From assembly GCF_047730165.1 (NCBI RefSeq), contig NZ_CP159834.1:620001-684000 (forward strand): a stretch of DNA of 64,000 nt, given 5' to 3'. The DNA comes from Patiriisocius sp047730165 (lineage in GTDB: Bacteria > Bacteroidota > Bacteroidia > Flavobacteriales > Flavobacteriaceae). The position numbers were made by a program, and so were the translations under genes. The notes under the pieces were generated by a model, which saw only the letters and a list, made by a program, of their open reading frames with translations, was not told the origin of the DNA and did not search any database. Below, piece by piece: positions 34,981-44,330 of this stretch; the stretch's first letter is position 1, and every line of letters starts with the position of its first letter.

Positions 34981-36576
34981 TTATTGCTTTTTCTTCTCTT
35001 CTATTTGAAGAACCTTTAGGATCATGGCATCCTGTAAATTGAGTAAGATCTCTTTCTCTTCAGGGCCATATAACTGCTCTGCCATCGCTGCTTTTAAAGC
35101 CAATTTAAATCCTGGCGACGTAGGCTCAAGATTGAGGTAAACACCACTGAGCTCTCTAATGTAGTCTATAAAACCTTGCGCAACTTGGGTAGTGACCACA
35201 TAGCTGTCACTAAATTCTTTAAATGAAAAACTGTTGAATTCCGTTCTTTTTTGATCGAGAATCGTAAACACATAATAACTCATAGAGCCACTCTTACCTA
35301 TAAAATCTATAGTCTCCTGCTCTCTGCTGGTATCCTTCGCTACAAAAATATCTGGTGTAATCCCACCACCACCATAGACGGTTCTTCCCTTCACTGTTTT
35401 GTAAACTAAAGTATCTGACACCACAATATTCTCTGCATCTTGTAACTCGCCGTTACTGTATCGTGTCTGATATTCATTAAAATAAGCATCATTACCTTCT
35501 TCATAAGAACGTTGAATGCTTCTTCCAGAAGGAGTATAATAGCGGGCAATCGTCAGACGTATTGCACTGCCGTCGCCTAAAGACATTTCACGCTGCACAA
35601 GCCCTTTCCCAAAAGAACGTCTCCCCATAATCACACCTTTATCATTATCCTGCAATGCACCTGCCACTATCTCACTGGCTGAAGCCGAGTTCTCATCAAT
35701 CAACACATAGACCATTCCTTCCTCAAATTCTCCACTGCGTGTCGAATAGGTCTTTTCTTCTTCCCCATTTTTGTTTCTAGTGATAAGCACAAGTGTGTCA
35801 TCTTCTAAAAACTCATCTATTATTTGTTCTGCTGTTGCTATATAACCTCCAGGATTGCCTCGTAAGTCAAGTATTAATGTCGAAATATTGTCGCGATTCA
35901 ACTTGTCAAGTGCTGTTTCAAATTCTTCAAAAGAAGATTCAGCAAAACGGTTTAATTTAATATAACCCACTTCATCATTGATGGCATATGCCGCATCGAC
36001 ACTTATGAGAGGTACGTCATCACGAGTAACGTTTACCTCCATAATTTTATCTTCGGAAGGGCGATATATTTGTAAAACTACTTTTGAATCCTTCTCCCCT
36101 TTTAAATACACCGGAATACTATCTCGATCTATAGTATTTCCGAAGAGCTGACGATTATCTGCTTTTAAAATACGATCGCCTTCCTTGATACCTGCCTTTA
36201 CCGCAGGGCCTCCAGCGATAGCTCTTATAACTGCAATGCTATCATTGTACACGTGAAAACTCACGCCTATACCCGTAAAATTACCACGCATATCGTCTGC
36301 ATTATCCTCATAGTCGGCCACCGGAATGTACACAGAATGTGGATCAAGATTATCCAAAATTTCGTTCACAGTTACATCTACAATGCTGTCTGTGTTTACG
36401 TCATCTACATATTCATAATCTATGTAGTCAATAAGCCTATTAAGTTTGTCCTTTTTAGCGTTGGTCGCAAATATCTGCTCCCCGGTATCGTGAAAGTCGA
36501 GTTTAGATCCCAAAAAAATACCCCCCGCCATCGCGATGCCAATTAATAATGGAATGTATTCTCTTTTAAAACTCAT
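34981..36576 (-). CDS. ctpA: S41 family C-terminal processing peptidase
   Basis: 531-residue periplasmic serine protease anchored by an N-terminal helix (LLIGIAMAGGIFLGSKL). A PDZ domain follows at about residues 85-180 (GIGVSFHVYNDSIAVIRAI, GIKEGDRIL). The S41 catalytic domain has the Ser in DENSASASEIVAGALQD and the Lys in GRRSFGKGLVQ, the Ser-Lys dyad. The C-terminal helical extension is typical of Bacteroidota CtpA. Such enzymes trim or degrade periplasmic proteins by their C-termini. The dCMP deaminase gene lies 31 bases upstream on the same strand and may share a transcript. Confidence 0.93.
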   Translation of the reverse strand: MSFKREYIPLLIGIAMAGGIFLGSKLDFHDTGEQIFATNAKKDKLNRLIDYIDYEYVDDVNTDSIVDVTVNEILDNLDPHSVYIPVADYEDNADDMRGNFTGIGVSFHVYNDSIAVIRAIAGGPAVKAGIKEGDRILKADNRQLFGNTIDRDSIPVYLKGEKDSKVVLQIYRPSEDKIMEVNVTRDDVPLISVDAAYAINDEVGYIKLNRFAESSFEEFETALDKLNRDNISTLILDLRGNPGGYIATAEQIIDEFLEDDTLVLITRNKNGEEEKTYSTRSGEFEEGMVYVLIDENSASASEIVAGALQDNDKGVIMGRRSFGKGLVQREMSLGDGSAIRLTIARYYTPSGRSIQRSYEEGNDAYFNEYQTRYSNGELQDAENIVVSDTLVYKTVKGRTVYGGGGITPDIFVAKDTSREQETIDFIGKSGSMSYYVFTILDQKRTEFNSFSFKEFSDSYVVTTQVAQGFIDYIRELSGVYLNLEPTSPGFKLALKAAMAEQLYGPEEKEILLNLQDAMILKVLQIEEKKKQ

Positions 36577-36607
36577 AAATTATATAGTGGCTTTATGTAC
36601 TAAGTGA

Positions 36608-37036
36608 CTATTCTAGCTCAGTAATATGCATAATACTAACGCCTGCTTTTTCTAAAAATTTTAACCCGCTATCATCTTTATACCCATTGTGATAGACCAC
36701 GCGTCTTATGCCAGATTGATGGATGAGTTTACTGCAATCTTTACAAGGGGACATCGTGATATATAAAGTAGCACCTTCACACGATTGCGTAGAGCTCGCG
36801 ACCTTTAAAATGGCATTTGCCTCTGCGTGTAGTACGTACCAATGCGTGTTATTATCGTCATCCTCGCAGTGGTTTTCAAACCCTGTAGGCGTGCCGTTAT
36901 ACCCGTCACTAATGATCATCTTATCTTTTACAATTAACGCACCTACTTGTCTGCGATTGCAATGGGAAAGTTTACTCCACTCTTTTGCCATCCTAAGATA
37001 GGCAACATCATACTTTTTCTGCTTATCTGTTTTCAT
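36608..37036 (-). CDS. dCMP deaminase family protein
   Basis: 142-residue zinc deaminase converting dCMP to dUMP for thymidylate synthesis. The motifs are HAEANAIL and SPCKDCSKLIHQSGI, plus the extra zinc-region Cys/His (SHCNRRQVGALIVK, NHCEDD) typical of ComEB/dCMP deaminases. It is upstream of and close to ctpA. A cytidine deaminase is less likely because of the SKLSHCNRRQVGA start block. Confidence 0.9.
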   Translation of the reverse strand: MKTDKQKKYDVAYLRMAKEWSKLSHCNRRQVGALIVKDKMIISDGYNGTPTGFENHCEDDDNNTHWYVLHAEANAILKVASSTQSCEGATLYITMSPCKDCSKLIHQSGIRRVVYHNGYKDDSGLKFLEKAGVSIMHITELE

Positions 37037-37170
37037 ATTTTCTTATCAGTCGGTAAAATTAGCATATCGTTACTTGATAGCAATAATATCTGTTGTATTT
37101 CTGAAATATTAATAAATTTTCCCTAGAAATATCCCCCTATTATCATGGATTTTGTGATTTATTATTTAAC

Positions 37171-37497
37171 TTGGCTGTAGATCATGGCGATACGGAAGTT
37201 TTAGAAATACGTGCACTAAATGGAGACACTGCAAATTATCAAAACGGCTCATTAGGTTTAGAAGTAGACCTTGTAGCTGTAGTTATTTTCAACATCTATG
37301 CTAATCCCGTTAACAATAGTCTAATTATCAACACAGTTGACACCACAGATACGATTAGCACCTACTCAATAAGGGGTCAAAAAACACCTGCTCGTGACTC
37401 AAAAAAAATAAACACCTCACGCTTTACAAAAGGAGTTTCCTTTATGAAGGTTCGTTCTAATGGACAAAATAGTGTTCAAAAATTTATTAAGAGCTAA
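37171..37497 (+). pseudogene. Remnant of a secreted protein: orphan T9SS sorting domain
   Basis: The frame has no ATG or signal peptide at its start and reads only the end of a larger protein. Residues about 39-108 (IFNIYANPVNNSLIINT through STYSIRGQK, SRFTKGVSFMKV and QKFIKS) match the type A T9SS C-terminal sorting domain, which normally ends a long exported protein (compare PNPTNGDVNI to LIKE in the M36 protease in this window). Only the tail is left, with some motif decay (YANP for YPNP). The 134 bases before it to the dCMP deaminase gene are not recognisable. Confidence 0.6.
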
Positions 37498-37562
37498 TTT
37501 TGTCCTATTCATTCTGACGAAGCCAGGAATAAGGTTGAAGGGGAGTCTTTTGGCAATGAGAT

Positions 37563-37592
37563 AAAAAAAGCCCTCAGTTTCCTGAAGGCTTT
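37563..37592 (-). terminator. Terminator of tRNA-Leu
   Basis: On the minus strand AAAGCCTTCAG, GAAA loop, CTGAGGGCTTT with one imperfect pair, followed by TTTTATC, directly after the tRNA 3' end. Confidence 0.85.
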
Positions 37593-37593
37593 G

Positions 37594-37675
37594 TACTCGA
37601 GGCGGGAATCGAACCCGCACGACCGAAGTCACTGGATTTTGAATCCAGCGCGTCTACCAATTCCGCCACTCGAGC
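37594..37675 (-). tRNA. tRNA-Leu (anticodon CAA)
   Basis: 82-nt type II tRNA. Acceptor GCTCGAG pairs with CTCGAGT (G-U at the end), discriminator A. The D arm GCGGAATTGGTAGACGC is the leucine type, the anticodon stem-loop is CTGGA TTCAAAA TCCAG giving CAA, the long variable arm is GAC TTCG GTC, and the T arm is GCGGG TTCGATT CCCGC. CCA is not encoded. Confidence 0.97.
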
Positions 37676-37843
37676 ATTTATATCCTTGGATAATGGTAGT
37701 ACCTCTATTTAAAACGAACTGCAAAAATAACCAATTAATTAAAATTTAAGCAGCAAACAAGAAAACATTCGGCAGGAACCCCACAACTCCCATTTTGTTA
37801 GTAAATCAAAATAACATTTTTTTTCAAGCACTGATGTTTCGGT

Positions 37844-37851
37844 TACTTTTG
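37844..37851 (+). promoter_or_regulatory. -7 promoter element of prs
   Basis: TACTTTTG is an exact TANNTTTG match, 23 bases before the ATG at 37875. Confidence 0.5.
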
Positions 37852-37874
37852 CGCAAACAAAACCACACAACATC

Positions 37875-38813
37875 ATGTCTATTGAACCAACACCTAAAAT
37901 TTTTGCCTGTAAACAATCGCAAGCACTTGCTAAAGATATTGCAGAAAAGTACGGTATCCCATTAGGAAACATCATTACTTCAACTTATAGTGATGGGGAG
38001 TTTCAGCCATCGTTTGAAGAATCTGTGAGAGGATGTCGTGTGTTTTTAATAGGCTCTACACACCCTAGCAGCGATCATTTAATGGAATTACTATTAATGT
38101 GTGACGCGGCAAAACGTGCCAGTGCAAGACATATTACAGCGGTGATGCCTTACTTTGGTTGGGCAAGACAAGACAGAAAAGACAAACCTCGCGTGCCTAT
38201 AGCTGCAAAACTAGTAGCAAAAATGCTAGAGACCGCAGGAGCAACACGTATTATCACTATGGATTTACACGCGGACCAGATACAGGGTTTCTTTGAAAAA
38301 CCAGTAGATCACCTATATGCTTCTACTATTTTCTTACCGTATTTAAAAAGCTTAAACCTAGAGAACCTAACTATTGCATCACCAGATATGGGAGGTTCTA
38401 AAAGAGCATACGCTTATTCTAAGGCGACGGCAAGTGACGTAGTGATTTGCTACAAACAAAGAGAAAAAGCAAATATCATTAGCCATATGGAGCTTATAGG
38501 TGATGTTAAAGGTAAAAACGTTGTGCTTGTAGATGATATGGTTGACACAGCCGGAACGCTTACAGCGGCCGCAGACCTGATGATCGAGCGCGGCGCACTT
38601 TCTGTAAGAGCGATTTGCACACACCCTATCCTTTCTGGAAAAGCCTATGAAAGACTTGAAGCTTCAAAACTAGAAGAACTTATCGTAACAGATTCTATTC
38701 CATTGCGTCAAGAAAGCCCAAAACTAAGAGTACTTACCTGTGCAAATCTTTTTGCAGACGTAATGAAGAGTGTACACGGGAATCAAAGTATAAGCTCAAA
38801 GTTCTTAATGTAA
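37875..38813 (+). CDS. prs: Ribose-phosphate pyrophosphokinase
   Basis: 312-residue enzyme making PRPP from ribose-5-phosphate and ATP, feeding purine, pyrimidine, His, Trp and NAD synthesis. Class I motifs are intact: YSDGEFQP, the flexible-loop region YFGWARQDRKDKPR, the metal site MDLHADQIQGFF and the PRPP loop VVLVDDMVDTAGTL. Length is normal. It is a single gene with its own promoter, followed by rplY from a separate promoter. Confidence 0.97.
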   Translation: MSIEPTPKIFACKQSQALAKDIAEKYGIPLGNIITSTYSDGEFQPSFEESVRGCRVFLIGSTHPSSDHLMELLLMCDAAKRASARHITAVMPYFGWARQDRKDKPRVPIAAKLVAKMLETAGATRIITMDLHADQIQGFFEKPVDHLYASTIFLPYLKSLNLENLTIASPDMGGSKRAYAYSKATASDVVICYKQREKANIISHMELIGDVKGKNVVLVDDMVDTAGTLTAAADLMIERGALSVRAICTHPILSGKAYERLEASKLEELIVTDSIPLRQESPKLRVLTCANLFADVMKSVHGNQSISSKFLM

Positions 38814-38830
38814 TTTTTTTTAAGAAAATA

Positions 38831-38893
38831 GAATATAGACCACATCGCTAATAGAATATAGCCTTTCTGTTTTGAAGCCTGTGTTCTATATTC
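38831..38893. repeat. Imperfect inverted repeat in the prs-rplY gap
   Basis: GAATATAGACCACA (38831-38844) and TGTGTTCTATATTC (38880-38893) pair with two mismatches around a 35-base loop. A further AGAATATAG lies at 38853 inside the loop. There is no T run; it may be a 3'-end structure for prs mRNA. Confidence 0.4.
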
Positions 38894-38922
38894 CTTAATA
38901 CACACTCTTTGATCTATATTTT

Positions 38923-38952
38923 TTGTAACTGAACATTAAATACCTACATTTG
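38923..38952 (+). promoter_or_regulatory. rplY promoter (consensus Bacteroidota type)
   Basis: TTG (38923-38925), a 19-base spacer and TACATTTG (38945-38952) fit the TTG-N17-23-TANNTTTG consensus exactly. The leader before rplY is about 55 bases. Confidence 0.8.
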
Positions 38953-39012
38953 CAGCCGCTTAGACCAAAACGGCTAAGCAAATAAATCAATAATTTAAAA
39001 TTTCACATTAAA

Positions 39013-39645
39013 ATGAAATCAATTACAATCAACGGATCTCAAAGAGAAAGCGTAGGCAAAAAGGTAACTAAAGCCTTACGTGATGCTGGGAAGGTACCTT
39101 GCGTAGTATACGGAGGAGAAGCACCTATTCACTTTTCAGCAGATGAATTATCATTTAGCAAACTCGTATATACGCCAGACGTACATACTGTTGTGATAGA
39201 AATGGACGGTAAAAAAGTGGATGCAATCCTACAGGATATCCAGTTTCACCCGGTAACAGACAGAATACTGCACGTAGACTTCTATCAGATTTCTGAAGAC
39301 AAAGAAGTGATGCTAGAGATTCCAGTGCGTGTTACAGGAAACGCTGTTGGTGTTCGTAATGGTGGTACTTTACGTATCGTTTCACGTAAATTACGTGTTA
39401 AGGCATTACCATCAAACCTTCCAGATGTAATCGAAGTGGATATCACAGAGATGAAAATTGGAGAAAAACTATATGTAACTGTTGCGGCGAGTGACAAGTA
39501 CACTATACTTCACTCAGATAACGAAGTTATTTGTCAAGTAAGAACTTCTAGAACCGCAGTGGCTGACGAAGTTGCAGATGACGAAGAAGGAGAAGAAGGA
39601 TCAGAAGGAGCAGAAGACGCTACAGAAGCAGCTGCAGCAGAATAA
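39013..39645 (+). CDS. rplY: 50S ribosomal protein L25 / Ctc family
   Basis: 210-residue long form of L25 (CTC type), which binds 5S rRNA. The N-terminal L25 domain (GSQRESVGKKVTKALRDAGKVPCVVYGG) and the TL5-like C-terminal beta domain (IPVRVTGNAVGVRNGG) are both present. A very acidic Glu/Ala-rich tail of about 30 residues ends the protein, common in Bacteroidota. It is preceded by a consensus promoter and followed by a strong terminator. Confidence 0.95.
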   Translation: MKSITINGSQRESVGKKVTKALRDAGKVPCVVYGGEAPIHFSADELSFSKLVYTPDVHTVVIEMDGKKVDAILQDIQFHPVTDRILHVDFYQISEDKEVMLEIPVRVTGNAVGVRNGGTLRIVSRKLRVKALPSNLPDVIEVDITEMKIGEKLYVTVAASDKYTILHSDNEVICQVRTSRTAVADEVADDEEGEEGSEGAEDATEAAAAE

Positions 39646-39666
39646 GCACCCTTACTAATAATATCA

Positions 39667-39697
39667 AAAGCATCTCGTTAATTCGAGATGCTTTTTT
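39667..39697 (+). terminator. Terminator of rplY
   Basis: AAAAGCATCTCG and CGAGATGCTTTT form a perfect 12-bp stem with a 6-base loop, then additional T residues. Confidence 0.93.
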
Positions 39698-39725
39698 TAT
39701 TTTTACAAAGAATTCATTCAACGCT

Positions 39726-40439
39726 ATGATCTTATTACTTCGGAAAATTTTTGGGTTTAACAATCGATCTAAAAAAGATATCGCAGTACAGAATGATGCC
39801 GATGAGAATCCTAGTAATAGCATAAAAAGTGGAATAGGACAAAAGAGCTTCCCGCCAACACGGGAAATAAATATGAAAAAATTTTTAATCGCAGGTCTAG
39901 GAAATATAGGTCCCAAATATGAAAATACGCGCCATAACATAGGCTTTAAAGTGTTGGATTATATTGCCAAACACGAGGACCTTTCCTGGGAAACCGTAAA
40001 GCTAGGTGACATCACAACCCTTAAGAAAAAAGGACGCACATTCATTATGCTTAAGCCATCCACATATATGAACCTTAGCGGGAAGGCTGTAAAATACTGG
40101 ATGGAAAAAGAAAATATTTCCGTAGAAAATCTATTAGTTGTGACAGATGACCTCAACTTATCTTTTGGTACTTTTAGGATTAAGACCCAAGGAAGCAGTG
40201 GCGGACACAATGGCCTAAAAGACATTCAAGCCACACTCGGCAATGGAAAATACCCGCGTTTTCGTTTTGGCATTAGTGACGAGTTTTCAAAAGGGCGCCA
40301 AGTAGATTACGTGCTAGGCGAATGGACCGCTGCAGAAGAGTCTGAACTTATAGAACGATTAGAAAAAGCAAAACAAGCCGTAGAGTCTTATGGTCTTGCC
40401 GGAGCAAATAATACGATGAACGCCTTTAACGGTAAATAA
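39726..40439 (+). CDS. pth: Peptidyl-tRNA hydrolase
   Basis: Releases tRNA from stalled peptidyl-tRNA. The family core begins at MKKFLIAGLGN, ATG 39873, and shows the catalytic His in TRHNIGFKV plus KPSTYMNLSGKAV and GGHNGLKDIQ. From there it is 188 residues, the normal length. The frame is open for 49 further codons up to ATG 39726, giving a basic/hydrophobic extension MILLLRKIFGFNNRSKK. I give the longer frame but either start is possible; no promoter decides it. It abuts ribF with no gap. Confidence 0.93.
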   Translation: MILLLRKIFGFNNRSKKDIAVQNDADENPSNSIKSGIGQKSFPPTREINMKKFLIAGLGNIGPKYENTRHNIGFKVLDYIAKHEDLSWETVKLGDITTLKKKGRTFIMLKPSTYMNLSGKAVKYWMEKENISVENLLVVTDDLNLSFGTFRIKTQGSSGGHNGLKDIQATLGNGKYPRFRFGISDEFSKGRQVDYVLGEWTAAEESELIERLEKAKQAVESYGLAGANNTMNAFNGK

Positions 40440-41372
40440 ATGAACGTACACAAAGGCGCAGCAGCTTATAAAAATGATCGTGGTAGTGTTGTCACTATAG
40501 GCACCTTTGATGGTGTGCATGTGGGTCACGCGACCATTTTAAAACATCTTGCAAAAACCGCCACAGCACTTGACCTTGATTCGGTTTTACTTACTTTTTT
40601 TCCGCATCCACGTATGGTCTTACAAAAAGATCACAGCATAAAGATGCTCCATACACTTGATGAGAAAAAAAAACATATTGCCACCCTTGGGATCCAACAT
40701 CTAATTGTACATCCTTTTACGCAAGAATTCTCAAGACTCTCTGCAACAGAATATGTTAGAGACATTCTTGTGAATAAACTGAAAGCTAAAAAAATAATTA
40801 TTGGCTACGATCATCGTTTTGGACGCAACCGTACTGCAGATATTAATGACCTTAAGGAGTTTGGAAAAACCTATAATTTTAGTGTCGAAGAGATTTCTGC
40901 CCAAGCGTTAGATGATGTAGCAGTGAGTTCAACAAAAGTACGAAGCGCGCTTAAACATGGTGATATTAGCACAGCCAATAACTATCTAGGTTATGACTAT
41001 CAGATTTCTGGAGTTATTGTAAAAGGGAAAGCTATAGGTAGAACCATAAACTATCCTACCGCAAATCTAAAACCTACCGAAACCTACAAGCTTATCCCAA
41101 AAGAGGGGGTTTATGTAACCCAAGCTACTATTGACAGTACCACTTATTTCGGAATTACTAGTATAGGCACAAACCCTACCGTAGGAGGTACAAAAGAAAC
41201 CATCGAGACCTTTTTTCTGGACTATAAAGGGGACCTTTATGGCCATCAACTCACTCTTTCTTTTTTAACCCACATACGTGATGAAGCCGTTTTTGACGCG
41301 ATAGATTCCCTAAAGCAGGCGATTGCTAGAGACGAACGTTTTGCGCGTGACTTTATAAAAAATCGTGAATAA
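40440..41372 (+). CDS. ribF: Bifunctional riboflavin kinase / FAD synthetase
   Basis: 310-residue enzyme making FMN and FAD. The N-terminal adenylyltransferase half has GTFDGVHVGHATIL (nucleotidyl-transferase HxGH) and YDHRFGRNR. The C-terminal kinase half has GKAIGRTINYPTANL with the PTAN metal/ATP motif and an IETFFLDYKGDLYG block. The start codon follows the pth stop immediately, so the two genes are co-translated. The last codons overlap the start of the HTTM gene. Confidence 0.96.
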   Translation: MNVHKGAAAYKNDRGSVVTIGTFDGVHVGHATILKHLAKTATALDLDSVLLTFFPHPRMVLQKDHSIKMLHTLDEKKKHIATLGIQHLIVHPFTQEFSRLSATEYVRDILVNKLKAKKIIIGYDHRFGRNRTADINDLKEFGKTYNFSVEEISAQALDDVAVSSTKVRSALKHGDISTANNYLGYDYQISGVIVKGKAIGRTINYPTANLKPTETYKLIPKEGVYVTQATIDSTTYFGITSIGTNPTVGGTKETIETFFLDYKGDLYGHQLTLSFLTHIRDEAVFDAIDSLKQAIARDERFARDFIKNRE

Positions 41373-42738
41373 ATTTTTATTCAAACACATAGACAACACT
41401 GGTCTCGTTTTATGGCGAGTGGCATTCGGTCTACTTATCGCTATTGAAGGGTATGGAGCTATTGCAACGGGCTGGGTGCGCAGAACCCTCATAGAACCAG
41501 ACTTCACCTTTAACTTTATAGGGCTTGATTTCTTACAACCACTTCCTGGCGATTTAATGCATTGGTATTTCGCTTTAATGGGTACTTTTGGAGTGCTCGT
41601 AATGCTCGGCTACAAATACCGCTTTAGCATGTTCTGCTATGCACTTATGTGGTCCTGCGTTTATTTAATGCAGAAGACATCCTACAACAATCACTATTAT
41701 TTAATGATGTTACTTTGTTGGATTATGGTCTTGTTACCAGCCCATAAATGGTTTAGTCTTGATGCATCTTTCAGCAAAAAAATAAAATCACCATCGATGC
41801 CTCGATGGGTGTCCCTCATTCTTATTTTACAAGTATGGATCGTGTACACCTATGCCTCTATCGCAAAATGGTATCCGGGCTGGTTAGACACTTCTGTGTC
41901 TGCACTCTTTATGAAAGGCAAAACAGATTACTGGCTCATAGGCCCACTACTACAACTGGATTGGGTGCACTGGTGCATCGCCTATGTAGGCATTTTATTT
42001 GATCTTCTTATTATTCCATTATTAATGTGGCGACGTACACGTATAATTGGTTTCTGGATTTCTGTGTTTTTCCATTTGTTTAATAGTATTATTTTTCAAA
42101 TTGGAATTTTTCCCTATATGTCTATTGCTTTTGCCTTGTTCTTTTTCTCTTCGGAAATATTACAACGTCGCTTTTTGCCAAAGAAAACACACTATAATGA
42201 AGGCGAAATTAAAATACCAGCCTACCGAAATGCACTCATCGGTGTGATGGGTGTCTATTTTATATTTCAAATTTTACTCCCTTTGCGTCACTGGACGTAT
42301 CCTGACGATGTACTCTGGACAGAAGAAGGCCATAGACTGAGTTGGCGTATGATGTTGCGTTCGCGTGGCTCCACGCTTACCGTGTATACTAAAGAAAAAG
42401 ACTCCACGGACAATAAGAAATACGATTATAAAAAATTACTGAGCAAGAAACAAAAACGTTCTGTAAAATCTAAACCAGATCTTATCTGGCAATTAGCACA
42501 ACGTATTAAAGAATTAGAAGCAAATGAAGGCCGCGATGTGCAAGTCTTTGTGAAATCTAAAGTGAAAATTAATGGTGGTGCCTATTACCCCTTTATTGAC
42601 CCCAAAGTAGATCTCGCCTCAGAACCTTGGTTATACTTTACACATCACGACTGGATTTTACCATCTCCAGATGATTATAGTAAAAAGCCTGTCGCAATGC
42701 CTAATGTTCAGACAAAGTCGAAAGACTCGGTTAGATAA
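41365..42738 (+). CDS. HTTM-domain (vitamin K-dependent carboxylase-like) membrane protein
   Basis: 457 residues, GTG start overlapping the end of ribF by 8 bases. At least seven hydrophobic helices span residues about 10-310. Features of the HTTM family include LWRVAFGLLIAIEGYGA, KTSYNNHYYLMMLLCWIMVLLPAHKWFSLDA and SVFFHLFNSIIFQIGIFPYMS. The C-terminal ~150 residues are soluble (RLSWRMMLRSRGSTLTVYTKEKD, WLYFTHHDWILPSPDDY). HTTM proteins resemble gamma-glutamyl carboxylase, but bacterial members have no established reaction. The family is common in marine Bacteroidota. Confidence 0.85.
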   Translation: MNKFLFKHIDNTGLVLWRVAFGLLIAIEGYGAIATGWVRRTLIEPDFTFNFIGLDFLQPLPGDLMHWYFALMGTFGVLVMLGYKYRFSMFCYALMWSCVYLMQKTSYNNHYYLMMLLCWIMVLLPAHKWFSLDASFSKKIKSPSMPRWVSLILILQVWIVYTYASIAKWYPGWLDTSVSALFMKGKTDYWLIGPLLQLDWVHWCIAYVGILFDLLIIPLLMWRRTRIIGFWISVFFHLFNSIIFQIGIFPYMSIAFALFFFSSEILQRRFLPKKTHYNEGEIKIPAYRNALIGVMGVYFIFQILLPLRHWTYPDDVLWTEEGHRLSWRMMLRSRGSTLTVYTKEKDSTDNKKYDYKKLLSKKQKRSVKSKPDLIWQLAQRIKELEANEGRDVQVFVKSKVKINGGAYYPFIDPKVDLASEPWLYFTHHDWILPSPDDYSKKPVAMPNVQTKSKDSVR

Positions 42739-42841
42739 CAACTCAAATAATTCAAGATGAACTTCTTGCAAAAACTCCCGTCATTCTAGCCCAATAAAAC
42801 TTGTGCTTTAACTAACTTTACATCCTTAATATTTCAGAATT

Positions 42842-44113
42842 ATGCTACAAGTACACGAGATTAGAGAGAATAAAGATGCCTATATCATAGCCCTTAAAAA
42901 AAGAGGTATTGATGCGCAACCTATGTTAGAAGAAGCGATATCTCTAGATGAACAAAGAAGAGCCACGCAAGCAAAACTTGATGATACCCTAGCAGAATCA
43001 AACACACTATCCAAAGAAATAGGGAATCTTTTTAAGTCTGGAAAAGCCCAAGAAGCAAATACGCTTAAAGCAAAAACGGGCGAGCTTAAAGAAGCTTCAA
43101 AAGAACTAAGTAGTCAACTGGATACTATTTCAGAAACACTACAAAAATTACTTTGGACGATCCCAAACATTCCTAACGAACTAGTTCCCGCTGGAATGAC
43201 AGAAGACGACAATGAAGAAACGTTTAGAGAAGGTGATATTCCTGTACTCGCAGAAGGATCATTGCCGCACTGGGAATTGGCTAAAAAATATGATATTATT
43301 GATTTTGAACTTGGCGTTAAAATCACAGGTGCAGGTTTCCCTGTGTATAAAGGAAAGGGTGCCCGATTACAGCGTGCCCTTATTAGTTACTTTTTAGACA
43401 AAAACACAGCTGCAGGATACACAGAATATCAAGTGCCACTTTTGGTAAATGAAGCCTCTGGTTTTGGTACAGGACAATTGCCAGACAAAGAAGGACAGAT
43501 GTACCACGTGGGTGTTGATGACCTTTACTTAATACCAACGGCAGAGGTACCCGTGACTAATATGTTTAGGGACAACCTTGTTCAAGAAAGTGATTTACCC
43601 ATTCTATGTACTAGTTTTACGCCGTGTTTTAGACGTGAAGCGGGAAGTTATGGAGCGCACGTAAGAGGGTTAAATAGACTGCATCAGTTTGACAAAGTAG
43701 AAATTGTACGTGTCGAGCATCCAGACAATAGCGCTCAAGCCTTAGACGGTATGGTAGACCATGTGACCGAAATTTTAAGAGAGCTGCAATTACCTTTCAG
43801 AATTTTACGTTTGTGCGCAGGTGACTTAGGCTTTGTAGCTTCGTTGACCTATGATTTTGAAGTATTCTCAACGGCGCAAGACAGATGGTTAGAGATCTCT
43901 AGTGTTTCAAGTTTTGAGGCATACCAAGCAAACCGATTAAAGCTTCGTTTTAAAGATAGTGATGGCAAGAATAAACTCGCACACACGCTTAATGGAAGTT
44001 CATTGGCATTGCCTAGAGTACTTGCAGGAATCCTCGAGAATTACCAGACGCCAGATGGAATTAAAATTCCGGATGTATTAGTGCCGTATTGTGGCTTTGA
44101 TATGATTGACTAG
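42842..44113 (+). CDS. serS: Seryl-tRNA synthetase
   Basis: 423-residue class II synthetase. The N-terminal coiled-coil arm (about residues 25-105) that grips the tRNA variable arm precedes the catalytic domain. Motif 2 is FRREAGSYGAHVRGLNRLHQF and motif 3 is GSSLALPRVLAGILENYQ. Length is normal. It is monocistronic; a near -7 element TAACTTTA lies about 25 bases before the ATG. Confidence 0.97.
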   Translation: MLQVHEIRENKDAYIIALKKRGIDAQPMLEEAISLDEQRRATQAKLDDTLAESNTLSKEIGNLFKSGKAQEANTLKAKTGELKEASKELSSQLDTISETLQKLLWTIPNIPNELVPAGMTEDDNEETFREGDIPVLAEGSLPHWELAKKYDIIDFELGVKITGAGFPVYKGKGARLQRALISYFLDKNTAAGYTEYQVPLLVNEASGFGTGQLPDKEGQMYHVGVDDLYLIPTAEVPVTNMFRDNLVQESDLPILCTSFTPCFRREAGSYGAHVRGLNRLHQFDKVEIVRVEHPDNSAQALDGMVDHVTEILRELQLPFRILRLCAGDLGFVASLTYDFEVFSTAQDRWLEISSVSSFEAYQANRLKLRFKDSDGKNKLAHTLNGSSLALPRVLAGILENYQTPDGIKIPDVLVPYCGFDMID

Positions 44114-44330
44114 TTGTTAGTTATTAGTGAAAATTTCAACAATGGGGAGAACTATCAACTATTTCACTAGGATTTAGCATCAGATATACTTGATATCATC
44201 ATTCTAGTTTCCCTCCTTTGCGAGTCACGAAGCAATCAAGATGGGTGATTCAGGTCTGCTGAATTAGGGTGGTAATGCCAAGGCACGATTTTTGTTTTCT
44301 GTACCTCGTTTAAAATACTATCTTTACGAT

